Positions 9,626 through 17,153 of a DNA stretch of 64,000 nucleotides are shown here, in pieces; the stretch's first letter is position 1; the number at the start of each line of letters is the position of its first letter. Source of the DNA: Paenibacillus sp. GM2 (GTDB taxonomy: Bacteria; Bacillota; Bacilli; Paenibacillales; Paenibacillaceae); the NCBI RefSeq assembly GCF_900069005.2, contig NZ_LN831276.1, positions 149,874 through 213,873 on the forward strand. The letters are read 5' to 3'. The notes under the pieces were generated by a model, which saw only the letters and a list, made by a program, of their open reading frames with translations, made no database searches and was not told where the DNA came from. Position numbers and translations under genes: made by a program.

Positions 9626-9771
9626 GTGCGTCGGGTTCGTTGTTCGTTGTTCACTTCGTCGATCGTTGTGCGTCGGGTTCGTTGTTCGTTGTTCACTTCG
9701 TCGATTGTTGTGCGTCGGGTTCGTTGTTCGTTGTTCACTTCGTCGATCGTTGTGCGTCGGGTTCGTTGTTG
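9626..9771. repeat. 42-bp tandem repeat array, about 3.5 copies
   Basis: Units begin with GTGCGTCGGGTTCG at 9626, 9668, 9710 and 9752. The first three are full 42-bp copies and the last is partial, with only single-base differences. Because 42 is a multiple of three, several frames stay open on both strands, but none has a ribosome binding site or a sensible protein composition. Confidence 0.9.
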
Positions 9772-9830
9772 AATCGTGCATTGACCGTTATTCACTCCGT
9801 TGCTCGTTTTTGCATCATTCGCTGTGCGTC

Positions 9831-10815
9831 TAACGAAACTACAGAACGCTATTTGAGCAAAAACAGCGCTGATATTTTTTTAACGAAACACCGTATCGTT
9901 ATTCAGGACAAATCGCCGCTTTGGAAGCCAATTTTGCTCCAATAACGATACACAGTTTCGTTAGAATCGGGGACTGTCCGTTGGAGCCCAAATAGCGATA
10001 CCACGTTTCGTTAGCGGTTGTGCCTCTACCCTAACGAAACTACAGAACGCTATTTGAGCAAAAACAGCGCTGATATTTTTTTAACGAAACACCGTATCGT
10101 TATTCAGGGTAAATCGCCGCTTTGGAGCCAATTTTGCTCCAATAACGATACACAGTTTCGTTAGAATCGGGGACTGTCCGTTGGAGCCCAAATAGCGATA
10201 CCACGTTTCGTTAGCGGTTATGCATCTAACGTAACGAAACTACCGAACGCTATTTGAGCAAAAACAGCGCTGATATTTTTTTAACGAAACACCGTATCGT
10301 TATTCAGGGTAAATCGCCGCTTTGGAAACCTATTTTGCTCCAATAACGATACACAGTTTCGTTAGAATCGGGGACTGTTCGTTGGAGCGCAAATAGCGAT
10401 ACCACGTTTCGTTAGCGGTTGTGCCTCTAACGTAACGAAACTACAGAACGCTATTTGAGCAAAAACAGCGCTGATATTTTTTTAACGAAACACCGTATCG
10501 TTATTCAGGGTAAATCGCCGCTTTGGAAGCCAATTTTGCTCCAATAACGATACACAGTTTCGTTAGAATCGGGGACTGTTCGTTGGAGCCCAAATAGCGA
10601 TACCACGTTTCGTTAGCGGTTGTGCCTCTAGCGTAACGAAACTACAGAACGCTATTTGAGCAAAAACAGCGCTGATATTTTTTTAACGAAACACCGTATC
10701 GTTATTCAGGACAAATCGCCGCTTTGGAAGCCAATTTTGCTCCAATAACGATACACAGTTTCGTTAAAATCCGGGACTGTTCGTTGGAGCCCAAATAGCG
10801 ATACCACGTTTCGTT
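9831..10815. repeat. Five tandem copies of the 183-bp ABB'A' palindromic element
   Basis: Copies run 9831-10013, 10032-10213, 10232-10414, 10433-10615 and 10634-10815, with an 18-19 bp linker (GCGGTTGTGCCTCTA-like). Each copy has two forward half-sites (TAACGAAAC, 11-bp gap, CGCTA or CGTTA) and two reverse ones. In copy 1 these start at 9831 (A) and 9881 (B), and end at 9963 (B') and 10013 (A'). A pairs with A' and B with B'. The array fills the gap between the phosphatase and metallophosphoesterase genes. Further copies lie at 16804, 38215, 38520, 54569 and 54924. Confidence 0.93.
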
Positions 10816-10861
10816 AGCGGTTGTGTGTCTTTCAAAAGCGGAAAGGGAGGAATGGTGTGAG

Positions 10862-11824
10862 ATGAGAAAGCAGTTGCATTTCAGGGAAAACGGAACGTTC
10901 AAGATTGTTCAATTCACGGACACAGAGTTTTGTGAGCCGTGTGAGGAAGAAGCACGAATGAGTGCCATGATGAGGGCGATCCTTGAGGCGGAGCGCCCGG
11001 ATCTTGTAGTGTATACCGGAGATGTCATCGCCAGCAATAAGAGCCCGGACCCGGTGCAGGCGTTCCGCGATGCTGTAGCGGTGCCAGAGGAACTGCAGAT
11101 TCCTTGGGCAGCCGTATTTGGCAACCATGATTCCGAGGCGCCGGATTTCACCCGTGAGCAGTTGCACAGGCTCCAGCTGATGCATAAGTTCTGTTACGCA
11201 AAGCCCGATCCCCCAGGTGTCCATGGCTCTGGCAACTACGTACTTGAGATTCTGGATGGACAGCATTTGCCTGCTGCAGCGCTTTATTTTCTCGACACAG
11301 GAAGCTATTCGCCCTTGGTTCATAGAGGAATCGACTACTATGATTGGATCAGAAGAAACCAGATCGACTGGTATACAAGGACTTCCCATCAACTGACAGC
11401 AAATCATGGTGGAACCCCCTTGCCTTCGCTCGGCTTCTTCCATATCCCGCTCCCTGAATATAGCGATATTTGGGATTTCACTATATGCTATGGACAGAAG
11501 CTGGAACGATTAATCTGCGCCCCGCCGTTGAATACAGGCTTCTTCGCAGCTATGGTCGAGATGGGCGACATCATGGGCACCTTTGTCGGTCATGACCACG
11601 GCAACGACTTCTGGGGAACCCTTTACGGGATTCGCCTATGCTACGGACGGACCACCCGAAACGCTTACTTGGATCAGCCGTTCACTACCGGAGCTCGGGT
11701 AATTCAGTTAATGGAGGGTCAGCATAGCTTTGATACCTGGCTGCATCTTGAAGACGGGACGATCATCCGAGATCAGCCCAAGCATATGCCGGAGGGCCGT
11801 GCGCTGCAGATATCATCAAGCTAA
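10862..11824 (+). CDS. Metallophosphoesterase
   Basis: This cytoplasmic protein of about 320 residues has the calcineurin-like fold signatures in order: IVQFTDTEF, then VVYTGDVIAS (GD), GNHDSE, a later FFHIPLPEY histidine and GHDHGNDF. The first metal motif, normally DxH, reads DTE, so one metal ligand is altered. I chose the ATG at 10862 because GGGAGG lies 11 bases upstream; a GTG at 10823 would overlap the end of the repeat array. It probably cleaves a phosphomonoester or diester; the substrate is unknown. It follows another phosphatase-type gene on the same strand, with the repeat array between them. Confidence 0.8.
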   Translation: MRKQLHFRENGTFKIVQFTDTEFCEPCEEEARMSAMMRAILEAERPDLVVYTGDVIASNKSPDPVQAFRDAVAVPEELQIPWAAVFGNHDSEAPDFTREQLHRLQLMHKFCYAKPDPPGVHGSGNYVLEILDGQHLPAAALYFLDTGSYSPLVHRGIDYYDWIRRNQIDWYTRTSHQLTANHGGTPLPSLGFFHIPLPEYSDIWDFTICYGQKLERLICAPPLNTGFFAAMVEMGDIMGTFVGHDHGNDFWGTLYGIRLCYGRTTRNAYLDQPFTTGARVIQLMEGQHSFDTWLHLEDGTIIRDQPKHMPEGRALQISSS

Positions 11825-11860
11825 GTTCTCAGTTCAAGTGGAAGATCTAATGTCAGCATA

Positions 11861-11909
11861 AAAAGGGTTATCTCAGCAGTAGACCTTCTACCTGCGAGAT
11901 AACCCTTTT
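11861..11909. terminator. Bidirectional terminator
   Basis: AAAAGGGTTATCTC and GAGATAACCCTTTT form a long stem with A/T runs on both sides. It serves the convergent metallophosphoesterase (plus) and HAAS protein (minus) genes. Confidence 0.85.
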
Positions 11910-11921
11910 CCTAATCAAACA

Positions 11922-12929
11922 TTAACGGATTTTGGCCTTGCGAAATCCCTCATAAACACTAAGCGCTCCGAAAAAGATAAAGATGAATATTACTCCTCCA
12001 ACAATGGAGGTGCTTACTCCCTCGGTGCTAACTATGAACAAATCAGCTATATAAGCGATAAAGCCTGGATTCAAGAGATTCGGGTTGAGAATAATAACGA
12101 TCATGATAATAATATCTATCAGTTGCACAGCCATGTTGAATATTGCTAATCCCTTGGTCCATTGACCAGCGATATATTTATAAAGAGCCAACGCAACCTC
12201 AAGTCCAGCCAGAATAAGTACAAGCGGCCAATATTGGAGCAATACTCCCTGGTTAAACGTTGGATACTGCAATTGAACCCCGTTCTCTGATCCCAGGTAT
12301 ACACCTACATAATGGTCGGCATAGAAATACAAACTTGTCCAGATCGCCGTCCATAACAAACTTCCGAACACATCCACCTTAGAAATGGACCTCTTCTTAG
12401 GAATATACGCAAGCTTCTTCAAATCATCCGGTGTCCACTGTTTAGATCTTGGAGTAACGGGTGCAGAGCCTTTATTCACATCCGCTCGCTCAATAATCGC
12501 AAATATCACCGTGATCCAGAAGAAGAATTGCAAGATTACCTCGAATGAACCGACAATTCCCCGAACGATCAGATTTACAACAGTATCGATCATTAAATTT
12601 AATTCGGTGCCTCCGCCATAATTAATCAGATGCTCAGCAACGGTAGAAATTATCGAAATAACGATGGCAATCGGTAATATCATCTTTAACAATGACACGT
12701 AAATCTCAAAATAACGCGGCCCAATCAAATGCATTGGGCGATCCATATAGCCATTGGCTAATACGGCCGGGTTGCCCAGCTTCGCAAGCGCCTCCTTGAT
12801 ATCACCCTCGTTGTAATCATCGGGAAGCATATCTTCAATTGTGGAGCGAAGCTCCATGGATACATCATCCCGATCCTTCTCCGGAAGCCGCCTGGTGACT
12901 TCCTGAATGTAAATATCAATCAGATCCAT
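11922..12929 (-). CDS. HAAS-domain multi-pass membrane protein
   Basis: This protein has about 335 residues. The N-terminal 75 or so residues match the HAAS signalling domain (YIQEVTRRLPEKDRDDVSMELRSTIEDM, then EALAKLGNPAVLANGYMD). Several membrane segments follow (for example MILPIAIVISIIS and IIIMIVIILNP). Family knowledge: HAAS proteins are typically coded directly after PadR regulators and are thought to work with them in membrane stress control. The ATG at 12929 has GAGGGGG six bases upstream; the ATG at 12935 sits too close to it. The start overlaps the end of the PadR gene by 14 bp, suggesting translational coupling. Confidence 0.85.
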   Translation of the reverse strand: MDLIDIYIQEVTRRLPEKDRDDVSMELRSTIEDMLPDDYNEGDIKEALAKLGNPAVLANGYMDRPMHLIGPRYFEIYVSLLKMILPIAIVISIISTVAEHLINYGGGTELNLMIDTVVNLIVRGIVGSFEVILQFFFWITVIFAIIERADVNKGSAPVTPRSKQWTPDDLKKLAYIPKKRSISKVDVFGSLLWTAIWTSLYFYADHYVGVYLGSENGVQLQYPTFNQGVLLQYWPLVLILAGLEVALALYKYIAGQWTKGLAIFNMAVQLIDIIIMIVIILNPNLLNPGFIAYIADLFIVSTEGVSTSIVGGVIFIFIFFGALSVYEGFRKAKIR

Positions 12930-13263
12930 CGTCATCCCCCTCTGCTAATAAACGGTACAATTCTTTCGAATTGCTTAACCACTCCTGCTTCAATTGCCCG
13001 TAAATCTCAAATCCATATTCACTCAGCACATAATACTTACGCGGTCTGCTTTCGGTTGTATCCCAGCTGCTGGTGACCAATTCCTGCTTCTCAAGCCTCC
13101 TTAGCAAAGGATACAATGTGCTCTGATCAATCCCGATGCCTGACTCCTCCAGCAGTTGTACTAGTGAATATCCATATTGAGGCGTTCGCAATTGGCTTAA
13201 TACGGCTAAAGTCAATGTTCCTCGTCTAAGCTCCGTTATGAGAGAATTCAGTAGAGTACTCAT
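12916..13263 (-). CDS. PadR-family transcriptional regulator
   Basis: This 115-residue protein is a winged-helix PadR regulator: SELRRGTLTLAVLSQLRTPQYGYSLVQLL followed by STLYPLLRRLEKQELVTSSW and the wing PRKYYVLSEYG. It lies first in a two-gene operon with the HAAS membrane protein. Two tandem operator-like repeats lie 30-80 bp upstream, so autorepression is likely. PadR proteins respond to small molecules such as phenolics or drugs; the inducer here is unknown. Confidence 0.93.
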   Translation of the reverse strand: MSTLLNSLITELRRGTLTLAVLSQLRTPQYGYSLVQLLEESGIGIDQSTLYPLLRRLEKQELVTSSWDTTESRPRKYYVLSEYGFEIYGQLKQEWLSNSKELYRLLAEGDDDGSD

Positions 13264-13291
13264 TTGAAGTACACCTCTTTTTCAACTTAAC

Positions 13292-13340
13292 TTACTATGT
13301 GTCATACAGTATATGATTTATACTATGTATCATACAGTAT
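13292..13340. promoter_or_regulatory. Tandem PadR operator-like sites
   Basis: Two near-identical 20-bp units (TACTATGTRTCATACAGTAT) start at 13293 and 13321, 28 bp apart. Each has inverted arms (A/T)TACT and AGTAT separated by 11 bp, resembling the ATACT...AGTAT operators reported for PadR proteins. The position upstream of the PadR gene supports autoregulation. Confidence 0.65.
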
Positions 13341-13432
13341 TATTGTTACGAAATCAATTGATTTCTCCCACTAATGCACAAAATTCAATTACTCTGTTCC
13401 TCATCAGCCTTTAGTCGACCATAAAAATAAAA

Positions 13433-13477
13433 ATCGGCGACCTAATTTCGGTATAACACCGAAATCAAGCCACCGAT
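13433..13477 (-). terminator. Terminator of the SDR gene
   Basis: On the minus strand, ATTTCGGT and ACCGAAAT form an inner stem extended by ATCGG...CCGAT arms, followed by TTTTATTTTT. It lies just after the SDR stop codon. Confidence 0.85.
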
Positions 13478-13502
13478 GATCGTTATATTCAAGTCCCGCC
13501 GC

Positions 13503-14255
13503 TTACTTGGCAGTTACACCGCCGTCTACAGGCAACTCAATCCCCGTAATATAAGAGGATGCATCCGAAGCAAGGAACAAAACAGCCTTGGCCACTTCTG
13601 AGGCTTCGCCCACGCGTGGCAGCGCCGTCTGCATCAGGAACCATTGCAGCATTTGCTCATTCTTAATCAGATCCGAGCTCATTGGAGTCTCGATAAAACC
13701 GGGGTGAACGGAGTTTACGCGGATATGATCCTTGCCGAAATCAACGGCCGCGGCTTTGCTCAACATCCGAACCGCTCCCTTCGATGCCGTATATGCACCG
13801 GCACCGCTGCTGCCTGTCAATCCGGCAATCGAGGATATATTGATAATGGATCCTCCTTGCATCTTTTGCATATGTGGAATCACATATTTCATTCCCAGGA
13901 AGACACTCTTTACATTGATGTCCATCACTCTATCCCATTGAGAGACCGTGGTTTCCAGCAATCCGGCAGGCAAAGACACACCTGCGTTGTTTACGAGGGC
14001 ATCGATTTTACCGTGCTTCTGTATGGTTCCGTCCACAACCTTTACCCATTCTTCCTCAGAAGCTACATTGTGTGCATAAGCAACCGCTTGTCCTCCCGCC
14101 GCTTCAATCTCTTGGACTACAGCTTGCACTGCGGCTTCATTAATGTCTGTAGCTACCACACTGGCTCCCTCTTTAGCGAACAAAATAGCCTCTTCACGAC
14201 CCATACCGCTTCCCGCACCTGTGATGATTACTACTTTCCCTGACATACTTGCCAT
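13503..14255 (-). CDS. SDR-family oxidoreductase
   Basis: This 250-residue classical short-chain dehydrogenase/reductase has the cofactor motif TGAGSGMG near residues 12-19, the NNAG motif (DALVNNAGVS), the catalytic Ser in INISSIAG and the YTASKGA Tyr/Lys pair. It ends ASSYITGIELPVDGGVTAK, as in many NAD(P)-dependent sugar, alcohol or 3-oxoacyl reductases. It is a single-gene unit with a good terminator. Three tandem 20-bp units upstream suggest a dedicated repressor. The substrate is not predictable. Confidence 0.88.
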   Translation of the reverse strand: MASMSGKVVIITGAGSGMGREEAILFAKEGASVVATDINEAAVQAVVQEIEAAGGQAVAYAHNVASEEEWVKVVDGTIQKHGKIDALVNNAGVSLPAGLLETTVSQWDRVMDINVKSVFLGMKYVIPHMQKMQGGSIINISSIAGLTGSSGAGAYTASKGAVRMLSKAAAVDFGKDHIRVNSVHPGFIETPMSSDLIKNEQMLQWFLMQTALPRVGEASEVAKAVLFLASDASSYITGIELPVDGGVTAK

Positions 14256-14300
14256 ACTTACATCCCCTTTGTGATTGGTAAGTAAATTGTCAATATAGTT

Positions 14301-14360
14301 AATGATATATAGACTATCATTATGATATATAGACTATCATTATGATATTCATCATATCAT
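14301..14360. promoter_or_regulatory. Three tandem 20-bp operator-like units
   Basis: Units at 14301-14320 and 14321-14340 (ATGATATATAGACTATCAT) are identical except for the first base. The third, at 14341-14360, is degenerate (ATGATATTCATCATATCAT). Each has inverted ATGATA...TATCAT arms. They lie 45-105 bp upstream of the SDR start and probably overlap its promoter. Confidence 0.6.
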
Positions 14361-14424
14361 TATTAATTTACAAACTCAATCTCTCCTCAGGCCCGCGCAC
14401 GTCGCCAGCAATACGAATAGCAAA

Positions 14425-14457
14425 AAGCCTTCATTTCGTCTTGCGAAAAGAAGGCTT
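14425..14457 (-). terminator. Terminator of the MBL-fold gene
   Basis: AAGCCTTC and GAAGGCTT form a stem; on the minus strand it is followed by a T run. It lies just after the stop codon of the hydrolase gene. Confidence 0.75.
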
Positions 14458-14480
14458 CATATAAGCACCTTACTGTCCCT

Positions 14481-15218
14481 CTATGATTTATATTTCTGGA
14501 CGAGCTCCTGCAGGGCTTCTTTTGCATCTCCATTATAGAGACCCCCGTGATAGCAAATGATTCGCTCTATATCATAATCCAGCAAACGCTGGACAGAGCG
14601 TACCGCCTCTTCCAAATCAAGGGTAAATTGTGGATTCGCAATATTCAGCTGACCCTGCTCAATAACTACGGCATCTGCTGCAATTAATGTTTTGCTGGAA
14701 GGGAGATATAACGAGATATGACCTGGCATATGACCGGGTGTATGAACAATTTCAATTCCCCCGCACCAAGGCAAAAGCTCATCGCTGTGCACCGTCTGAT
14801 CGACAAGCGCCGGTTCGAGCGACTGCAGTGATCGAATAAACTCCTCTGCCTGCGGTTTGGCTTCATCCGGTATAACATCGAGCGTGGATTCCGCTTGCTC
14901 AAGCCGTAGCGAACGTCTTGTTCCCTCAACATAGGGTGCATCCCATTCATGCGCAATGATCCTGATATGCGGATAAGAGCGTTTGATCTCCGCAAGGGAA
15001 CCGATATGATCGATGTCGTGATGGGTCACGATCAGCTTGGTAATCGACTCGAAGGCGATCCCCTGCTTGTCAGCCGCTGCTTCCAGCAGATGCATAAAAT
15101 CAGGGTAGCCACAGTCAATGAGAATGGTATCCTGCTCATCCTGCAGAAGAACCGGGGTAATCACCTGCTTATGCCCCCCATACTCAAATTCGATATGGAG
15201 CAAATGGTAATTATTCAT
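14481..15218 (-). CDS. MBL-fold metallo-hydrolase
   Basis: This is a metallo-beta-lactamase-fold protein of about 245 residues. The metal-binding motif reads THHDIDHIGS, followed by the HTPGHMPGHISLY motif, an ADAVV aspartate and a late CYHGG histidine. I chose the ATG at 15218 because AAGGAGG lies just upstream. A longer frame from 15353 would add 45 poorly matching residues and reach the end of the next gene. Family roles include thioester and lactone hydrolysis; no specific substrate can be named. Confidence 0.85.
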   Translation of the reverse strand: MNNYHLLHIEFEYGGHKQVITPVLLQDEQDTILIDCGYPDFMHLLEAAADKQGIAFESITKLIVTHHDIDHIGSLAEIKRSYPHIRIIAHEWDAPYVEGTRRSLRLEQAESTLDVIPDEAKPQAEEFIRSLQSLEPALVDQTVHSDELLPWCGGIEIVHTPGHMPGHISLYLPSSKTLIAADAVVIEQGQLNIANPQFTLDLEEAVRSVQRLLDYDIERIICYHGGLYNGDAKEALQELVQKYKS

Positions 15219-15300
15219 AGCTGCCTCCTTGTATCTATGTTGTTCAAGACTAAGCTTAGCCGATAACATAGCTAGGGAAAAGGGCAAGCATAACCCAGCA

Positions 15301-15579
15301 TCAAAGTCGTCCGCTTCGCTGCTCGCGAATAATTCTTCGTATGCTGTGCTCACTTAAATAATAATGATGCGCAAGTTCCTTCACGGATATACCTGAACAG
15401 AAGCTTTGCAGGATCTCGGCGTTCCGCTCTTCAAGCATCCGCCTGTAGCCGGAACACTCTCCCCATTGCCGCTTCTGCTCTTGCCGGATCGGAATATATA
15501 AATAGTCGCCCTGGATATATTGTTGGATACTGCTCAGCAGTTCCTCTGGCAATATCGATTGTGCATTCTGATATTTCAT
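15301..15579 (-). CDS. CD3324-family small helix-turn-helix protein
   Basis: This 92-residue protein begins MKYQNAQSILPEELLSSIQQYIQGDYLYIP and has a C-terminal helix-turn-helix (SVKELAHHYYLSEHSIRRIIREQ). The pattern matches the widespread Firmicute CD3324 family of unknown function, related to Mor-like DNA-binding proteins. GGGAG lies before the ATG. It sits 82 bp upstream of the MBL hydrolase gene on the same strand, so the two may be co-transcribed. Confidence 0.75.
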   Translation of the reverse strand: MKYQNAQSILPEELLSSIQQYIQGDYLYIPIRQEQKRQWGECSGYRRMLEERNAEILQSFCSGISVKELAHHYYLSEHSIRRIIREQRSGRL

Positions 15580-15780
15580 CTTTCTACTCCCATCTATATA
15601 ACTTATTGCGATATATAGAGGAGCAGAGAGCTCCAGTTCAGTATGAGATCGGCCCTAAGCAAAGATCAGTTGGAACCCTCTGCTCAGAGCCATATCCATA
15701 GATACGTACTAGCAAGTTTATCATGCAATCAACTCCTGTCTTTTAGCAATGTGTAATGACGAATATGTCCGTACTGCCTT

Positions 15781-16152
15781 CTATTTGACTCTCAGGTTCT
15801 TCGTGATAGATTCGCGCTCGTTCTTTGTCAGACTGCGGAATACAAGATCATAAGAATGATCGATCATCGCTTTCAGATCCGCAAGCGGAAGACTGCCGTC
15901 CACAATGACTGTATTCCAATGCTTTTTGTTCAAATGGTACCCTGCTATTACGCATTGATGCTGCTCCCGCAGGTTCTCGGCAATGATCGGATCGCATTTC
16001 AATGAGATGTTCACCGTGTCTTGCTGTCCTTGCTCGCTCAGTAGGGCGAACATCTTTCCCCCCACCTTCATGACGAGTGGCTCTGGACCAAACGGATAAT
16101 CCTGAACCGCTCCTTTTTTGGAGGTACAATAGGCACTCAGCTTGCTATACAC
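15781..16152 (-). CDS. MmcQ/YjbR-like protein
   Basis: This protein of about 123 residues matches the MmcQ/YjbR family (CyaY-like fold): KGAVQDYPFGPEPLVMKVGGKMFALL, the CDP segment, YHLNKKHWNTVIVDG and the late DHSYDLVFRSLTK. The GTG at 16152 is preceded by AAAGGAGAG and gives the family's usual start region. An ATG at 16236 would add 28 atypical residues. The molecular role of the family is poorly defined. It is monocistronic as far as I can see. Confidence 0.8.
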   Translation of the reverse strand: MYSKLSAYCTSKKGAVQDYPFGPEPLVMKVGGKMFALLSEQGQQDTVNISLKCDPIIAENLREQHQCVIAGYHLNKKHWNTVIVDGSLPLADLKAMIDHSYDLVFRSLTKNERESITKNLRVK

Positions 16153-16305
16153 AGGAATCTCTCCTTTATTTGAAAAAATAATGCTGTTGCTAATATACCA
16201 TGTTTGCTGAAAATATCGTATCATCTGTAAGTCCATCCTTCCCTATTATAGCGATTGCACTTCATAGACATGTAATCTATCCCATTCCTGCAAGTGAGGG
16301 GTAAT

Positions 16306-16644
16306 ATGAAAAAATGCTTCGACCGCTGCCATTGCCGTTCATTCTAACCTTGCTAGGTTTGTTGCCCGCCGTTGTGCCGTTCCCAAGCAAGGCCATCTTA
16401 TACAGTTAGTACTATATTCTCGCCACTGCTCTCGTCTATTCTCATCTATGAATCCGGCCATCTATTCGTCGGCAGCTTCGTCGGACTGAAGCCCGAGGAG
16501 ATGATTGTTGGCCCGTTCCGCCTCCTCTTTACTAAGCGGCCCCTTCGCCTGTATTCCAACCACAATTGGCTCTATTTCGGCGGTATTATACACTTTGCAC
16601 CTCGCTCCTCTGATCCGCAAGCGATGACTCGTAAATGGTGCTGA
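16306..16644 (+). pseudogene. Decayed M50-like membrane peptidase
   Basis: Two frames together resemble one small membrane peptidase. From 16314 the frame reads a hydrophobic start (PLPLPFILTLLGLLPAVVPF) and then stops. From about 16405 a second frame continues with IYESGHLFVGSFVGLKPEE, MIVGPFRLL and NHNWLYFGGIIHFAP, which resembles the HExGH and NxNWxxFGG blocks of M50-type proteins. The first catalytic His is Tyr (YESGH), there is a frameshift, and the protein ends early. I interpret it as a pseudogene; the family assignment is from memory of motifs. Confidence 0.5.
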
Positions 16645-16803
16645 AAGAACTCTCTTCCCTCCTATTAACAGCTCATTCCGCGCATAACTTTATCTTTGTA
16701 AAATGTCGTGTTATACTTACTTTTATAAAGTTACTTAATTTACTCGCTGATTTATTAACCGTAGAGTGCCGTATTCCAGAATTTCCACAAGCGTTGACTT
16801 CTT
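16645..16803. other. Gap with no recognised feature
   Basis: AT-rich sequence between the decayed peptidase and the palindromic element. I see no gene, terminator or clear promoter in it. Confidence 0.5.
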
Positions 16804-16986
16804 TAACGAAACTGGGGATTGCTATTGAGGCCAAAAAGGACTGCTGTAAATTGTAACGAAACTGGGGATCGCTATTGAAGCAAATATGCGGTCTGAAGCG
16901 GGGATTTCCCCTGAATAGCGATATTGAGATTCGTTAGGTTGTTTTCACCGCTGTTTATAGAGAAATAGCGATCTGCAGTTTCGTTA
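16804..16986. repeat. Single 183-bp ABB'A' palindromic element
   Basis: Half-sites start at 16804 (A) and 16854 (B); reverse half-sites end at 16936 (B') and 16986 (A'). Spacing is exactly 50/83/50, as in the 9.8-kb array, although sequence between the half-sites is largely different. It is about 170 bp upstream of the flavin reductase gene. Confidence 0.88.
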
Positions 16987-17153
16987 GAGCTTCAAACGGA
17001 TAGCCGATTGGCTGATTAGCTAACAGGCTAATATTGATGCAGTTGCAAGAGCTAGCTCGACAGTCTGAATTAGCGGCCTTCCCCTGGACCCCGCCTTCTC
17101 ATTGAATCCGAACCCCAGGGCACACTAAAATACTACACAAACAGAGGTGACCT

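Noticed and set aside
9410-9945. Several reading frames of 65-122 codons across the 42-bp array
   Set aside because: Repeat by-products on both strands with Arg/Ser/Val-rich or Thr/Arg/Asn-rich sequence and no start signals.
9831-10815. CRISPR array
   Set aside because: The repeat period is about 201 bp, units are nearly identical throughout with no unique spacers, and no cas genes are present.
9831-10815. Insertion sequence or transposase remnant
   Set aside because: No coding sequence inside the 183-bp unit, no target-site duplication that I could see, and the four half-site symmetry does not match simple terminal inverted repeats.
15580-15780. Possible small RNA or gene in the 200-bp gap
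   Set aside because: No clear hairpin, promoter or coding pattern was found.
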